The notes: generated by a model not told the origin, from the sequence alone. A DNA stretch of 45,025 nt from Bacilli bacterium (GCA_036381315.1 DASVDB010000052.1:1-45025); one strand, 5' to 3'; positions 36,734 to 45,018 are shown, counted from the first letter of the stretch. Numbers and translations are program-made.

Positions 36734-37840
36734 CTATACCGTATGCTTCGCCGCCTTGATCAGCATCAGCGCCAGTTTCACCAGCACCGCGTCACTGAAA
36801 ATCCGAACATCCATGCCGATTTCCTGTTTGAGCCGGTCGAGCCGGTACAACAGCGTGTTCCGGTGTATGTAAAGCGTTTTCGCCGTCTCGCTTACGTTGC
36901 AGTTTAATTCGAAAAACTGCTCGAGTGTTTTCAACATTTCGCTATCCAGGACATGATCGAGGTTTTTCCAAACACGCTCGATATAGCGCTCCTTTTCCCG
37001 TTCCGGCACAGCATTGAGCAACCGGTCCAGGACGAGTTTCCAGGGAAGATGGACGTTCGCGCCAAGATGGAACGATTTGCCCAGACTGATAGATTCCCGC
37101 AGCTCGGCAATGACGGACAGCAATTTTTTGGCCGGCACAAACGGGTACGAAACGGCCACATGGCAATCTTCGCCCCATTCGCTGATCATCATTTCGTACA
37201 AACCCTGGGCAAGCTCTTGCAGCGATTCTTCCAGGCGCAAAAGTTCTTCACCCGGATTCGCGTCCGTCTCGTCGGAAGCATCGATGATTTCCGGCGGACC
37301 GAGAATGAGCCATTCCATATCTTTGAGCGGAATAATCGTCACTTCCGCGGCAAAGTAAGATTCCAGCAATGCGGGCAAACTTTCGCTTTTCGCATGTTTT
37401 TGTTCCGATTCTCCCACCACAAGCAAAAGCGGCACTTTGGACGCGTAAAAAGCCGAAACCGAACGGTAGCACTCCGGCAGTTCGGCGGCGATATTTCCCG
37501 CTTCAAGATGATCGTTTATCCATTCGCGCAGTTCGGCAAATTTCCCGTCATCCCGCCGGCGGAAAAACTGCCATTTTTCCCGGGAAGAGCGATGCGCCGT
37601 AAGGGCCATGGCAATGAGCCGCTTTTCCGTTCGGGTCAACAGCGCTTCATTGATAGCCAACGTTTGCAACGTTTCGTCATGTTCCGGCTGCAGATAAAAA
37701 TGAGTTGTGGAATCGATGGTGACAAACTCCCCGCCGGTCGGATCGGATAAACGCTTCCATTCTTTCAGCGGAATGTGCCCGTAGGCAAAACGCATATCCA
37801 GCAATCGTTCGAGCTCATTTTTTACCTGTTCCCAATCCAT
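36734..37840 (-). CDS. PucR/CdaR-type transcriptional regulator
   Basis: A 368-aa protein whose C-terminal 60 residues form the PucR-type helix-turn-helix: LNCNVSETAKTLYIHRNTLLYRLDRLKQEIG, with the RNTLLYRLD core. The middle (about 190-290) resembles the GGDEF-like sensory domain of CdaR-family regulators; the N-terminal 180 residues are not recognised. I chose the ATG at 37840 because AGGAGG lies four bases before it. A minus-strand TACAAT near 37875 could be its -10 box. It is divergent from the LarA-family gene, a layout that suggests control of that gene, though its effector is unknown. Confidence 0.85.
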   Translation of the reverse strand: MDWEQVKNELERLLDMRFAYGHIPLKEWKRLSDPTGGEFVTIDSTTHFYLQPEHDETLQTLAINEALLTRTEKRLIAMALTAHRSSREKWQFFRRRDDGKFAELREWINDHLEAGNIAAELPECYRSVSAFYASKVPLLLVVGESEQKHAKSESLPALLESYFAAEVTIIPLKDMEWLILGPPEIIDASDETDANPGEELLRLEESLQELAQGLYEMMISEWGEDCHVAVSYPFVPAKKLLSVIAELRESISLGKSFHLGANVHLPWKLVLDRLLNAVPEREKERYIERVWKNLDHVLDSEMLKTLEQFFELNCNVSETAKTLYIHRNTLLYRLDRLKQEIGMDVRIFSDAVLVKLALMLIKAAKHTV

Positions 37841-37949
37841 ATGTCCTCCTAAAGCGCAAAAACCTTTCATCTATTGTAGCATAATTGGGATAAAAGCAAA
37901 CGATTCGGCAAAAACTGTGGAAAACGCAATCTTCCGAGGGGGAATCACG

Positions 37950-39185
37950 ATTTCCACTTTTACACTACGGTACGGAAGAGGCGAGGTTGCATTCACGCTT
38001 CCGCCGGAAATTCACGCGGAGACGATCATGTACCGCGCGGAAACGGCGGGCGATGCAGGACAAACGATCCGCCATGCGCTGGCAAACCCGATCGGAACGC
38101 CCAGGCTGGCCGATATCGCGCGCGGGAAAAAGAATGCGGTCATCATCATCAGCGACGCGACGCGGTTAAATCCCAGCCATTTATTTTTGCCCGAACTGAT
38201 CAACGAATTAAATTCGGCAGGCATTCCCGATCAGGCGATAAAAGTGATTGTTGCATTAGGCGCGCATCGCAAACAGTCGGAGGAGGAATTGCGGGCGTTG
38301 GCAGGCGATGCCGTTTTCAGCCGCGTGTCGGTGGAAAACCATTCCGCGCAAAGCGCGGATTGCACGCCGCTGGGAACGACTTCATTCGGAACGCCTGTCG
38401 AGATAAACAGCCAGGTGGTCCGGGCGGACATCCGCATATTAACCGGGAACATCGAGCCGCACCGTTTGGCCGGAATGTCCGGCGGCGTCAAAGCGCTTAT
38501 GCCCGGAGTGGCCTCCGTGAAAAGCATTGAGCATAACCATTCGCTGTCGTTTCGCCAGCAAGCGAAAATCGGCCGCCTCGATAATCCGGTGCATGCGGAT
38601 ATGATGGAAACATTGCGGTTTTTGCCGGTTCACTTTTTGTTCAATACGGTGGCGGATCACGACAAACATTTGCTGTTTGCGGCGGCAGGCGACGTTGTGA
38701 AGGCGCATGAGGCGCTATTGCAAAAGGCGAGAGAGATGTTTATCGTCAAAACCGAAGCAAACTTTGATTTGGTGATCGCGTCCGCCGGAGGCCATCCGAA
38801 AGATATGCAATTGTATCAAGCCGCAAAATCGCTGCAAAACGCCGCGGCGCTTGCCAAACCGGGCGGCGCGATCGTTTTGGCCGCGCGCTGCGAGGAAGTG
38901 TTCGGCAACGGCACGTTGCAAACATGGCTGGAAACGATGCGGGATTTTCCGCAAATGTTGGCGGCGCTCAGCGAAAATTTTCGATTGGGAGCCCACAAGA
39001 TCAGGCATATTGCCGAAATCGTCGCGCGGCACCGCGTATTTCTCTACTCCGATATTCCCTCGCCGCTTGTCCGGTTATGCGGGTTTGCGCCTGTGGCCGA
39101 TTTGCCGGAAACGATTACCGAACTCGCCCACTCCGCCGGCAAAATCGCCGTTATGCCTTGCGCCGCATTGACCTTTCCGAATTAA
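37950..39185 (+). CDS. LarA-family nickel-pincer-dependent racemase (DUF2088)
   Basis: LarA enzymes racemise 2-hydroxyacids such as lactate using a nickel-pincer nucleotide bound to a lysine. The 411-aa protein keeps the key positions. PHRLAGMSGGVKALMPG holds a His 10 residues before a Lys, and a second His lies 16 residues after that Lys in SIEHNHS. This spacing matches His174, Lys184 and His200 of Lactobacillus LarA; another His is in ALGAHRKQ. The N terminus is STFTLRYGRGEVAF. The best initiation site is an AUU codon at 37950, seven bases after GAGGGGG; the only upstream in-frame usual start is a GTG at 37917 without a ribosome-binding site. The cofactor genes larB, larC and larE are not in the window. 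Actual substrate unknown. Confidence 0.85.
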   Translation: MSTFTLRYGRGEVAFTLPPEIHAETIMYRAETAGDAGQTIRHALANPIGTPRLADIARGKKNAVIIISDATRLNPSHLFLPELINELNSAGIPDQAIKVIVALGAHRKQSEEELRALAGDAVFSRVSVENHSAQSADCTPLGTTSFGTPVEINSQVVRADIRILTGNIEPHRLAGMSGGVKALMPGVASVKSIEHNHSLSFRQQAKIGRLDNPVHADMMETLRFLPVHFLFNTVADHDKHLLFAAAGDVVKAHEALLQKAREMFIVKTEANFDLVIASAGGHPKDMQLYQAAKSLQNAAALAKPGGAIVLAARCEEVFGNGTLQTWLETMRDFPQMLAALSENFRLGAHKIRHIAEIVARHRVFLYSDIPSPLVRLCGFAPVADLPETITELAHSAGKIAVMPCAALTFPN

Positions 39186-39207
39186 AAAGGCAGCCTCGGT
39201 GGCTGCC
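39184..39207 (-). terminator. terminator after the DUF1657 gene
   Basis: GGCAGCC-ACCGA-GGCTGCC on the minus strand is followed by TTTTTAAT. It lies between the convergent LarA and DUF1657 genes and terminates the latter. Confidence 0.75.
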
Positions 39208-39219
39208 CGGTAAAATGCC

Positions 39220-39426
39220 CTAAAACCCTTTATACTGCGGTTCTTCGTTTTCAATTTGTTGGACGCGCGATTCAATCTGCTGGCAAATCTGCTGCGTAGA
39301 CTTCGCGGCATTTTCAAACAACGTTTTCGCTTCCTGGTTTTGGGTGTTCAGCGCGAATTGCTCCAGGCTTGCCTGGGCGCTTTTTAATGAAGCCACACAT
39401 GTTTTGACTTGCGTTGCCACCGTCAT
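39220..39426 (-). CDS. DUF1657 small helical protein
   Basis: The 68-aa product (MTVATQVKTCVASLKSAQAS...) is predicted to be nearly all helix with heptad-like spacing and ends QIENEEPQYKGF. It matches the DUF1657 family, which in spore formers is typically found beside spoVAC-spoVAD-spoVAE genes; its function is not known to me. The ATG at 39426 follows GGTGGTG; a GTG four codons earlier is also open. Here it is divergent from the spoVA genes instead of co-directional. A sporulation-type promoter candidate lies 25-50 bases upstream. Confidence 0.85.
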   Translation of the reverse strand: MTVATQVKTCVASLKSAQASLEQFALNTQNQEAKTLFENAAKSTQQICQQIESRVQQIENEEPQYKGF

Positions 39427-39450
39427 TTTTTTCACCACCCTTCACCTTTT

Positions 39451-39477
39451 TAATATGGCGAGGCGGCCTAAAATTCA
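39451..39477 (-). promoter_or_regulatory. candidate forespore (sigma-F/G type) promoter of the DUF1657 gene
   Basis: On the minus strand TGAATT (39472-39477) and CATATTA (39451-39457) are 14 bases apart. They resemble the -35 (GHATR-like) and -10 (CATNHTA) elements of forespore sigma factors. No vegetative promoter is visible in the same place. Confidence 0.4.
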
Positions 39478-39593
39478 TAAATGGAACATTCCGTCAGCCG
39501 AATCTTTCCGTGATCGCTCATAACCGCCCCGTTTGCTACAAATAATCAATGAAGAAGCGCTACCTTGAAGAAGGAGCAACAAGGAGGAGCAAC

Positions 39594-40082
39594 ATGGCCA
39601 ATAACAAGAAAAAAAAGCTTACGCCCATTCAACAGGAATATCAGCAGTTTGCCAAAGCGCGCGAACCGTCGCGAACCGTGTGGAAAAACTGTTTTCGCGC
39701 CTTTATATCGGGAGGCGCAATCTGTGCGGTGGGGCAAGGAATTCAACAGTTTTTTATTACGTTTGCGGATTTTGACAAAAAAACGGCCAGCAGCCCGACA
39801 GTAGCCGTGCTGATTTTTATCTCGGTGCTATTAACCGGCTTTGGCGTATACGACAAATTCGCGCAATGGGCCGGCGCGGGTTCGGCTGTGCCGGTTACCG
39901 GGTTTGCCAATTCGATGGCGTCCGCGGCGATCGAACACCGCAGCGAAGGTTTGGTGCTCGGCGCCGCCGCCAAAATGTTCAAGCTGGCCGGCGCGGTGAT
40001 TGTATTCGGCACCGTGACCGCTTTTATCGTCGGCATTGTGCATGCGATCATTAATCCCGGTTCAGTGGGAGGAGGATCCTGA
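39594..40082 (+). CDS. spoVAC: stage V sporulation protein AC
   Basis: SpoVAC is a membrane protein of the spore inner membrane involved in dipicolinic acid movement. The 162-aa protein starts MANNKKKKLTPIQQEYQQFA, then has hydrophobic segments near 38-60, 75-95 and 130-155. The family motifs ISGGAICAVGQ and AGAGSAVPVTGFANSMASAAIEH are present. The ATG at 39594 has AAGGAGG upstream; a frame extending to 39549 lacks a site. It is the first of three co-directional genes, ending one base before spoVAD. Confidence 0.95.
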   Translation: MANNKKKKLTPIQQEYQQFAKAREPSRTVWKNCFRAFISGGAICAVGQGIQQFFITFADFDKKTASSPTVAVLIFISVLLTGFGVYDKFAQWAGAGSAVPVTGFANSMASAAIEHRSEGLVLGAAAKMFKLAGAVIVFGTVTAFIVGIVHAIINPGSVGGGS

Positions 40083-40083
40083 A

Positions 40084-41103
40084 ATGCTGAAGGGCCATCA
40101 AAGCTGGGTATTTCCAAATCGGCCTGTAATTATCGGCACGGCGACTGTCGTAGGACCTTTCGAAGGCCAGGGGCCGCTGGCGCATGCTTTCGACATCATC
40201 CACGGCGATTTGTCGCTCGGGCAAAAAAGCTGGGAAAAAGCGGAGAAAACGCTGCTGGAAGAATCGACAAAATTGGCGATTGAGAATGCCGGACTCACCG
40301 CCGGACAAATCCAGTTTTTTATCGGCGGCGACCTGATGAACCAGATTATCAGTACAACGTTCGCGGCGCGCACCATGAACATCCCCTATTTGGGCGTGTT
40401 CGGCGCATGTTCCACGTCCATGGAAAGCCTGGCGCTTGCGGCGCAGTTGGTCGACTCCGGCGCGGCGCGTTACGCGCTTGCCGCGACCACAAGCCATAAT
40501 GCCAGCGCGGAAAAACAATTCCGCTATCCGACGGAATACGGCAGCCAAAAGCCGCCGACCGCCCAGTTTACCGTAACCGGCTCCGGCGCGGCGGTCGTAG
40601 CCGCCAAGGGCGAAGGCCCCGTTATTACAGCGGCGACCATCGGCAGAATTGTCGATATGGGAAGCAAAGATCCTTTCAATATGGGCGCAGCCATGGCGCC
40701 TGCCGCTGTCGACACCATCCAGGCGCATTTTCGCGATTTGCAAATCGAACCGAATCATTACGATCTGATCGTGACCGGCGATTTGGCCAAAGTAGGCCAC
40801 GCCATCGCCAACGATCTGTTTGCCAAACACGGGTTTCCCATTTACCAAACCCAATATGACGACTGCGGAATGATGATTTACGATTTTACCAAACAAGATG
40901 TGCAAGCCGGTGCGAGCGGCTGCGGCTGTTCGGCAGTCGTTACATACGGCTACCTCTTGAAGAAATTGCGCAATAAAGAGCTCAATCGGATACTGGTTGT
41001 CGCAACCGGAGCGTTATTGTCGCCGATTTCTTTTCAACAAGGCGAAAGCATCCCGTGTATCGCGCACGCGGTCGCAATCGAGAATATGGAGGCGGGTGGT
41101 TGA
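40084..41103 (+). CDS. spoVAD: stage V sporulation protein AD
   Basis: SpoVAD is a thiolase-fold protein of the spore inner membrane that binds dipicolinic acid directly. The 339-aa protein shows [20 protein letters not shown] near residue 14, the ketosynthase-like elbow [19 protein letters not shown] near 103, [19 protein letters not shown] near 140, [10 protein letters not shown] near 165 and [10 protein letters not shown] near 260. The ATG at 40084 has GGAGGAGG upstream. Spacing of one base on each side to spoVAC and spoVAE shows a tight operon. Confidence 0.97.
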   Translation: MLKGHQSWVFPNRPVIIGTATVVGPFEGQGPLAHAFDIIHGDLSLGQKSWEKAEKTLLEESTKLAIENAGLTAGQIQFFIGGDLMNQIISTTFAARTMNIPYLGVFGACSTSMESLALAAQLVDSGAARYALAATTSHNASAEKQFRYPTEYGSQKPPTAQFTVTGSGAAVVAAKGEGPVITAATIGRIVDMGSKDPFNMGAAMAPAAVDTIQAHFRDLQIEPNHYDLIVTGDLAKVGHAIANDLFAKHGFPIYQTQYDDCGMMIYDFTKQDVQAGASGCGCSAVVTYGYLLKKLRNKELNRILVVATGALLSPISFQQGESIPCIAHAVAIENMEAGG

Positions 41104-41104
41104 C

Positions 41105-41458
41105 ATGATGCCTTACGTTTGGGCGTTTTTAATCGGAGGCGCCATTTGTGTGATCGGGCAAATTTGCTTTGACGTGTTTAAGCTCACTCCGGCTCACACG
41201 ATGACAACTCTTGTCGTAGCCGGGGCCATATTGGACGGTATCGGCTTATACGATCCGCTAATCAATTTTGCCGGAGCCGGCGCATCCGTGCCGATTACGA
41301 GTTTCGGCAATGCGCTCGTGCACGGGGCGCTTGAAGAGTTGAAACGGGACGGCTGGATCGGCATTATTTCCGGGATTTTTGAAATCACTAGCGCGGGCAT
41401 ATCGGCGGCGATCATCTTTTCTTTTTTGGCGGCATTGGTGTTTAAACCGAAAGGGTAA
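41105..41458 (+). CDS. spoVAE: stage V sporulation protein AE (SpoVAEb type)
   Basis: A 117-aa membrane protein with three to four hydrophobic segments. It works with SpoVAC and SpoVAD in dipicolinic acid uptake and release. Motifs [16 protein letters not shown] near residue 10 and [20 protein letters not shown] near 56 closely parallel those of SpoVAC at 39594, indicating that the two are old paralogues. The ATG at 41105 (or the adjacent ATG at 41108) follows GGAGG and lies one base after the spoVAD stop. It is the last gene before a bidirectional terminator. Confidence 0.95.
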   Translation: MMPYVWAFLIGGAICVIGQICFDVFKLTPAHTMTTLVVAGAILDGIGLYDPLINFAGAGASVPITSFGNALVHGALEELKRDGWIGIISGIFEITSAGISAAIIFSFLAALVFKPKG

Positions 41459-41478
41459 AGAATTGGTCCGCATACGTA

Positions 41479-41505
41479 AAAACCGTCCGGTAAATTCGCC
41501 GGACG
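41479..41505. terminator. bidirectional terminator between spoVAE and the tRNA cluster
   Basis: AACCGTCCGG...CCGGACGGTT forms a 10-bp stem with an eight-base loop. On the minus strand it is followed by TTTTTACG (end of the tRNA transcript); on the plus strand by TCTTTATG (end of spoVAE). Confidence 0.85.
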
Positions 41506-41586
41506 GTTCTTTATGGACAACCCCAATCGCTTGCGGCGTGTCGGGGGATCGCGCTTTGCGGAAAGCTCGCGATGTTTGTTCTGTGA

Positions 41587-41659
41587 TGAGCCATGGAGGA
41601 TTCGAACCTCCGACACCCTGATTAAAAGTCAGGTGCTCTACCGGCTGAGCTAATGGCTC
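41587..41659 (-). tRNA. tRNA-Lys (anticodon UUU)
   Basis: The 73-nt cloverleaf has acceptor GAGCCAT/ATGGCTC, anticodon loop CTTTTAA and T loop GTTCGAATC. CCA is not encoded. It is the last gene of the minus-strand Asp-Tyr-Lys cluster. Confidence 0.97.
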
Positions 41660-41663
41660 GCAA

Positions 41664-41749
41664 TGGTGGAGGGTGATGGATTCGAACCACCGAACCAGTG
41701 AAGGAACAGATTTACAGTCTGCCGCGTTTGGCCGCTTCGCTAACCCTCC
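41664..41749 (-). tRNA. tRNA-Tyr (anticodon GUA)
   Basis: A class II tRNA of 86 nt with a long variable arm, acceptor GGAGGGT/ACCCTCC, anticodon loop CTGTAAA, and encoded CCA. Four bases separate it from tRNA-Lys. Confidence 0.97.
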
Positions 41750-41808
41750 AAACTAAAAGGCCAAATAGCTCGGGATAGAATTGATATGATTCCACAAGGA
41801 GCAAAAAA

Positions 41809-41885
41809 TGGCGGAACTGACGGGATTCGAACCCGCGATCTCCTGCGTGACAGGCAGGCATGTTAGGCCTCTACACCACAGTTCC
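41809..41885 (-). tRNA. tRNA-Asp (anticodon GUC)
   Basis: A 77-nt cloverleaf with acceptor GGAACTG/CAGTTCC, anticodon stem CCTGC/GCAGG around CTGTCAC, T loop GTTCGAATC, and encoded CCA. It is the first gene of the tRNA cluster, about 55 bases after a predicted transcription start. Confidence 0.96.
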
Positions 41886-41945
41886 CTATTCTGATTTGCC
41901 GTTCTCATAGGCGGGATTCGCTCCGGAAAGTCAGCAACGTGAAAT

Positions 41946-41974
41946 ATAATACATTATTTTTAGCCGAATGTCCA
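41946..41974 (-). promoter_or_regulatory. predicted promoter of the tRNA-Asp-Tyr-Lys cluster
   Basis: On the minus strand TGGACA (41969-41974) and TATTAT (41946-41951) are 17 bases apart. Transcription would begin near 41939. Confidence 0.75.
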
Positions 41975-42055
41975 GCGGGGATTGCGGATATGAACAAGAG
42001 GCAATGACCGGCCCGCCCTCCTGAAAGAACGTACCCTTGATCTGCCTGGAAATTC

Positions 42056-42082
42056 CGCGGTACCACCGCCGGGCGTAACCCG
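42056..42082 (-). promoter_or_regulatory. T-box-like core motif (likely remnant)
   Basis: The minus strand reads GGTGGTACCGCG at 42056-42067, the conserved 12-base core of T-box antiterminators. It is preceded by a small hairpin (CCGGG-TTACG-CCCGG) such as T-box leaders carry before the antiterminator. No competing terminator, specifier loop or downstream amino-acid gene is visible, so if it is a T-box it is a fragment. Confidence 0.3.
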
Positions 42083-42291
42083 GGTAGCGCGAAGCCGAAA
42101 CGATCTCCCGACGGGTTTACGCCGCGGCAGCCGGCCAGCTTGCCGGGCCGAATTTCTTTATTGGCTTGATGAATCCTGAATGAATACGCCTTCATGGCGG
42201 ATGCGCCTCCTTTTGAATCTCAGCCGATTCCGATTGACGAATTGCAGCGAAAGCCGCGACAACCCCCGCCCAACCGTGTCGTCGCGAAAAT

Positions 42292-42327
42292 GCCGCCGGA
42301 CTTACGCATAACGCTCGATCCGGCGGC
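42292..42327 (-). terminator. candidate terminator after the solute-binding protein gene
   Basis: GCCGCCGGA...TCCGGCGGC, a 9-bp stem with an 18-base loop, is followed on the minus strand by ATTTTCG. It lies 66 bases after the stop codon of the binding-protein gene. The T tract is weak. Confidence 0.45.
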
Positions 42328-42392
42328 CTGTTTCCCCGCGATGCGGCTATGGCATGGGGGCGCTCCGTATTTTATTTTGCGAATAAATCGAT

Positions 42393-44030
42393 TTATTGCT
42401 TGACGTTGAATTCGTCGATTTGTTTTTGCAGTTCCGCTTTGACATCTTCAATGCCCGCCGCCTTCAACTTATCGATGACCGTGTTGAATGCCTCGTCCAC
42501 ATTTTTGACGGCGCCGATATAGATCGGGTACATATACTGCGACGAAACGTTGGTAATATTCGCCATCTGCGTCTTCACGTTGTCGGCGTTGAAGGAAAAG
42601 GTCAAATATTTCGGAATAACCAGATTTTGCTTGAGTTGCTCCTGCAACTCGATATATTGCGGCGTCCAGTCAGCCATCGGCTTAAACTCGTTTTTGTTGG
42701 TGAACCAAAATCCGGCGGCATCCGGCGGATAATCGTTGTCCTTCGCCGAAACGCCCGGCGGCAGGCCGATCTTGCCGTCGTCCGTAATCACGTAGTTTTT
42801 GCCCTCGACGCCAAAATACACAAGGTAATTGTAAGACGGGTCTTCCATAATCAGATCCAGCGCCATCAACGCGCGTTCCGGATTTTTCGAGCTGGCCGGC
42901 ACGGCCACCCCGTTGTTCATCGGACTGGCCAGTTTCTCCTTGCCGTTTGGCCACCATACCGGAATGATGTCGGTGGGAATGCCTTTGGACTGACACTGGC
43001 TCATAATGCTTTGCAAATCCTGGGTGTTGCCCAAAGCCACTCCGACTTTGCCTTCACAGAATTGATCCTTGCTGCGCACTTTGTTCGCATACGGGTTTTT
43101 AATGACATAGCCTTTGTCGTACCAGTCTTTCATGATGCCGGCGGCCCATTTTTCCGCACTGAGAATCGGTTCATCGATCTGGGAATAAATCTGGCCCGAA
43201 TCGTCCGATTGTTCATATCCCACGCCAACCGCGGCGGCGTTGGTCGTCGCCAGATTGAAATAGCTTGTCTTTTCTTCCAGCAGATTGTAGAACGGCATCG
43301 GCAAATCCGTGTTCGAATCCATGGAAAGGGGAATCATTTCCGGATTGTTTTTCTTGAGGGCGGCAAAATACGGTTCCAACTCGGAAAACTTGTGAATTTC
43401 CGGGACATTGTATTTTTCGCGCAAATCTTTGCGAATCAACGCGGCCTGGACTTTCTTGTCCGGCGAAGAAGTCGGAATCATAAAATATTTGCCGTCAATC
43501 ATCGTACCGTTCCAAATATCCTGGGAGGTCGCTTTCCAATGCCGCGGCATATACTTCTGCAACATCTCTTGCGTCAGCGGCATAAACGCACCTTTCGCCG
43601 CTTCCTGCGCGTAGAAGTTCCAGTCCGCCGTGTAGATCAAATCGATCGGCTCGCCGGAAGCTAGCAGCAGCGGATATTTCGACTGCAGGTTCCCCCAATC
43701 GATATAATTGATCTCCAACGTCGCATTGATATCCTTTTGCAATTTCTCGTTCACCTGCTTCAGGACGTCGGGCAGCCCTTGGGGCGCCGCGCCCAACAAG
43801 TACATCGTCAACTGGACCGGCTTTGAGGTGTCGATTCCGGATCCCTCACCTTCACCGCTTGCTTGTCCGGCGGCGCTTGCGTCATCCGAATTGGCGGAAT
43901 TCGCCGTCTGGTTGTTATTCGCCCCATCGGCCGAACTGCCGCTATCGCTGCCGCCGCAACCGGCCAAGACGAGCGAGAACGTAATCAAGAACGCGAGCAA
44001 TGCAATCGCGAATTTGCCATGCGCTTTCAT
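42393..44030 (-). CDS. extracellular solute-binding lipoprotein of a carbohydrate ABC importer
   Basis: The 545-aa protein has a lipoprotein signal peptide with lipobox LAG-Cys25, then a serine/asparagine/glycine-rich spacer to about residue 70 (including GSSADGANNNQTANSANSDD). The mature domain is of the LplA/family 1 binding-protein type used by CUT1-related importers in Paenibacillaceae: QLTMYLLGAAPQGLPDVLKQ near 73, NYIDWGNLQSKYPLLLASGE near 104, and NNGVAVPASSKNPERALMAL near 370. Lgt (33392) would lipidate it. It follows the permease gene at 44095, with a small hairpin and a strong AGGAGGGG between. The sugar cannot be named; relatives bind oligosaccharides or uronate oligomers. Confidence 0.92.
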   Translation of the reverse strand: MKAHGKFAIALLAFLITFSLVLAGCGGSDSGSSADGANNNQTANSANSDDASAAGQASGEGEGSGIDTSKPVQLTMYLLGAAPQGLPDVLKQVNEKLQKDINATLEINYIDWGNLQSKYPLLLASGEPIDLIYTADWNFYAQEAAKGAFMPLTQEMLQKYMPRHWKATSQDIWNGTMIDGKYFMIPTSSPDKKVQAALIRKDLREKYNVPEIHKFSELEPYFAALKKNNPEMIPLSMDSNTDLPMPFYNLLEEKTSYFNLATTNAAAVGVGYEQSDDSGQIYSQIDEPILSAEKWAAGIMKDWYDKGYVIKNPYANKVRSKDQFCEGKVGVALGNTQDLQSIMSQCQSKGIPTDIIPVWWPNGKEKLASPMNNGVAVPASSKNPERALMALDLIMEDPSYNYLVYFGVEGKNYVITDDGKIGLPPGVSAKDNDYPPDAAGFWFTNKNEFKPMADWTPQYIELQEQLKQNLVIPKYLTFSFNADNVKTQMANITNVSSQYMYPIYIGAVKNVDEAFNTVIDKLKAAGIEDVKAELQKQIDEFNVKQ

Positions 44031-44064
44031 CTGTAACCCCTCCTGATATGGTAATTATAAATAT

Positions 44065-44090
44065 ATAAATCCGGTTAAGCCGGCATTTAT
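44065..44090 (-). promoter_or_regulatory. intercistronic hairpin between permease and binding-protein genes
   Basis: ATAAATCCGG and CCGG(C)ATTTAT form a 10-bp stem with a one-base bulge. No T tract follows. Hairpins here commonly shield or separate the abundant binding-protein message; that role is inferred. Confidence 0.45.
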
Positions 44091-44094
44091 ATCG

Positions 44095-45018
44095 TTATCC
44101 TTTGACCGCCCCGATCGTAATGCCTTTGACGAAGTATTTTTGCACGAACGGATAAACCAGCACGATCGGCCCGGTAGCCACCACCGTCATCGCCAACTTG
44201 AACGTTTCCTTGGGCAACTGCACATTTCCCATATGCTGTCCGAATTGACCCGAAACGTTCATCATCGACAGCATCTGATACAAGGTGTACTGCAACGGAA
44301 ACATATTTTGGTGTTCAACGAACATCATCGGCGTCCACCAGTCGTTCCAGTACGCAAGCGCCATGAACAATCCAATGGAGGCCAAAGCCGGTTTCATGAG
44401 CGGAAACACGATCCGCAAAAAAATTCGCATATCGTTGGCCCCGTCTATTTTGGCCGATTCCACAACGGCATCCGGTATGGTCGATTTGATAAAGCTGCGC
44501 AAAATCAGGATGTAGATGACAAAATTAACTGCCGGACTCAAGATCAGCACCGAATAGCTGTTTTTCATATGCAGGTAGCGCACCAGCAAGATGTAGTACG
44601 GAGCCAATCCACCGTTGAACAAGGTCGTGAAAAACAGGTAGAAGGCCAGTCCGTTGCGGTATTTCACGTCTTTGCGGTACATCACGTAAGCGCCCATCGC
44701 GGAGAAAAACAACGCTGCCGCCGTTCCGACCACCGTAACGATAATCGACACTTTATAAGAGGTGAGTACTTCGCCCGGAGACCGAAAAATGAACTTGTAC
44801 GCATCCAGCGAAAAATGCCGCGGTATCAGTGTGTAGCCGTGCACCAGGATGTGGCTTTCCGAAGACAGGGAGCTGTCCAACAAGACAACAAACGGTAACA
44901 GTGCGAACAGCGCCATGATCAGAATGACCGCGTGGAACATTATGGTTGCGAAGTCGTTTTTGGATGCAGCCTCCAATTTTTTCACCGCCTTTTTGCCCGG
45001 TTGGTTAAAAGAGCGCAT
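44095..45018 (-). CDS. carbohydrate ABC transporter permease (MalG/LplC type)
   Basis: The 307-aa inner-membrane permease has six predicted membrane helices (about 28-50, 88-112, 123-145, 156-176, 205-225 and 275-297). The cytoplasmic EAA loop reads ESAKIDGANDMRIFLRIVFPLMKP near residue 190, which contacts the ATPase. The ending GAVKG is typical of LplC-like proteins. The ATG at 45018 is seven bases from the window edge, so its ribosome-binding site cannot be fully judged. The partner permease is expected just beyond the edge, upstream. Confidence 0.93.
   Translation of the reverse strand: MRSFNQPGKKAVKKLEAASKNDFATIMFHAVILIMALFALLPFVVLLDSSLSSESHILVHGYTLIPRHFSLDAYKFIFRSPGEVLTSYKVSIIVTVVGTAAALFFSAMGAYVMYRKDVKYRNGLAFYLFFTTLFNGGLAPYYILLVRYLHMKNSYSVLILSPAVNFVIYILILRSFIKSTIPDAVVESAKIDGANDMRIFLRIVFPLMKPALASIGLFMALAYWNDWWTPMMFVEHQNMFPLQYTLYQMLSMMNVSGQFGQHMGNVQLPKETFKLAMTVVATGPIVLVYPFVQKYFVKGITIGAVKG

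Larger units (their letters stand above)
41905..42195 (-). pseudogene. probable broken gene, possibly the N terminus of a glycosidase
   Basis: An ATG at 42195 with AAAGGAGG ten bases upstream opens a 96-codon frame. The first 35 residues (MKAYSFRIHQANKEIRPGKL... ending DRFGF at about 42091) look like a genuine protein start; from memory they resemble N termini of Paenibacillus GH35-like glycosidases. The remaining residues are low in protein character, and that part of the DNA contains a T-box-like motif and the promoter of the tRNA cluster. The gene sits just downstream of a sugar-importer binding protein, the usual place for a matching glycosidase. I read it as a truncated remnant, not a real 96-aa protein, with low certainty about family. 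Confidence 0.4.

Noticed and set aside
41587-42080. T-box riboswitch controlling the tRNA-Asp-Tyr-Lys cluster
   Set aside because: A good promoter (TGGACA-17-TATTAT) lies between the T-box-like core and the tRNAs, and no terminator competes with the core, so the tRNAs are unlikely to be under its control.
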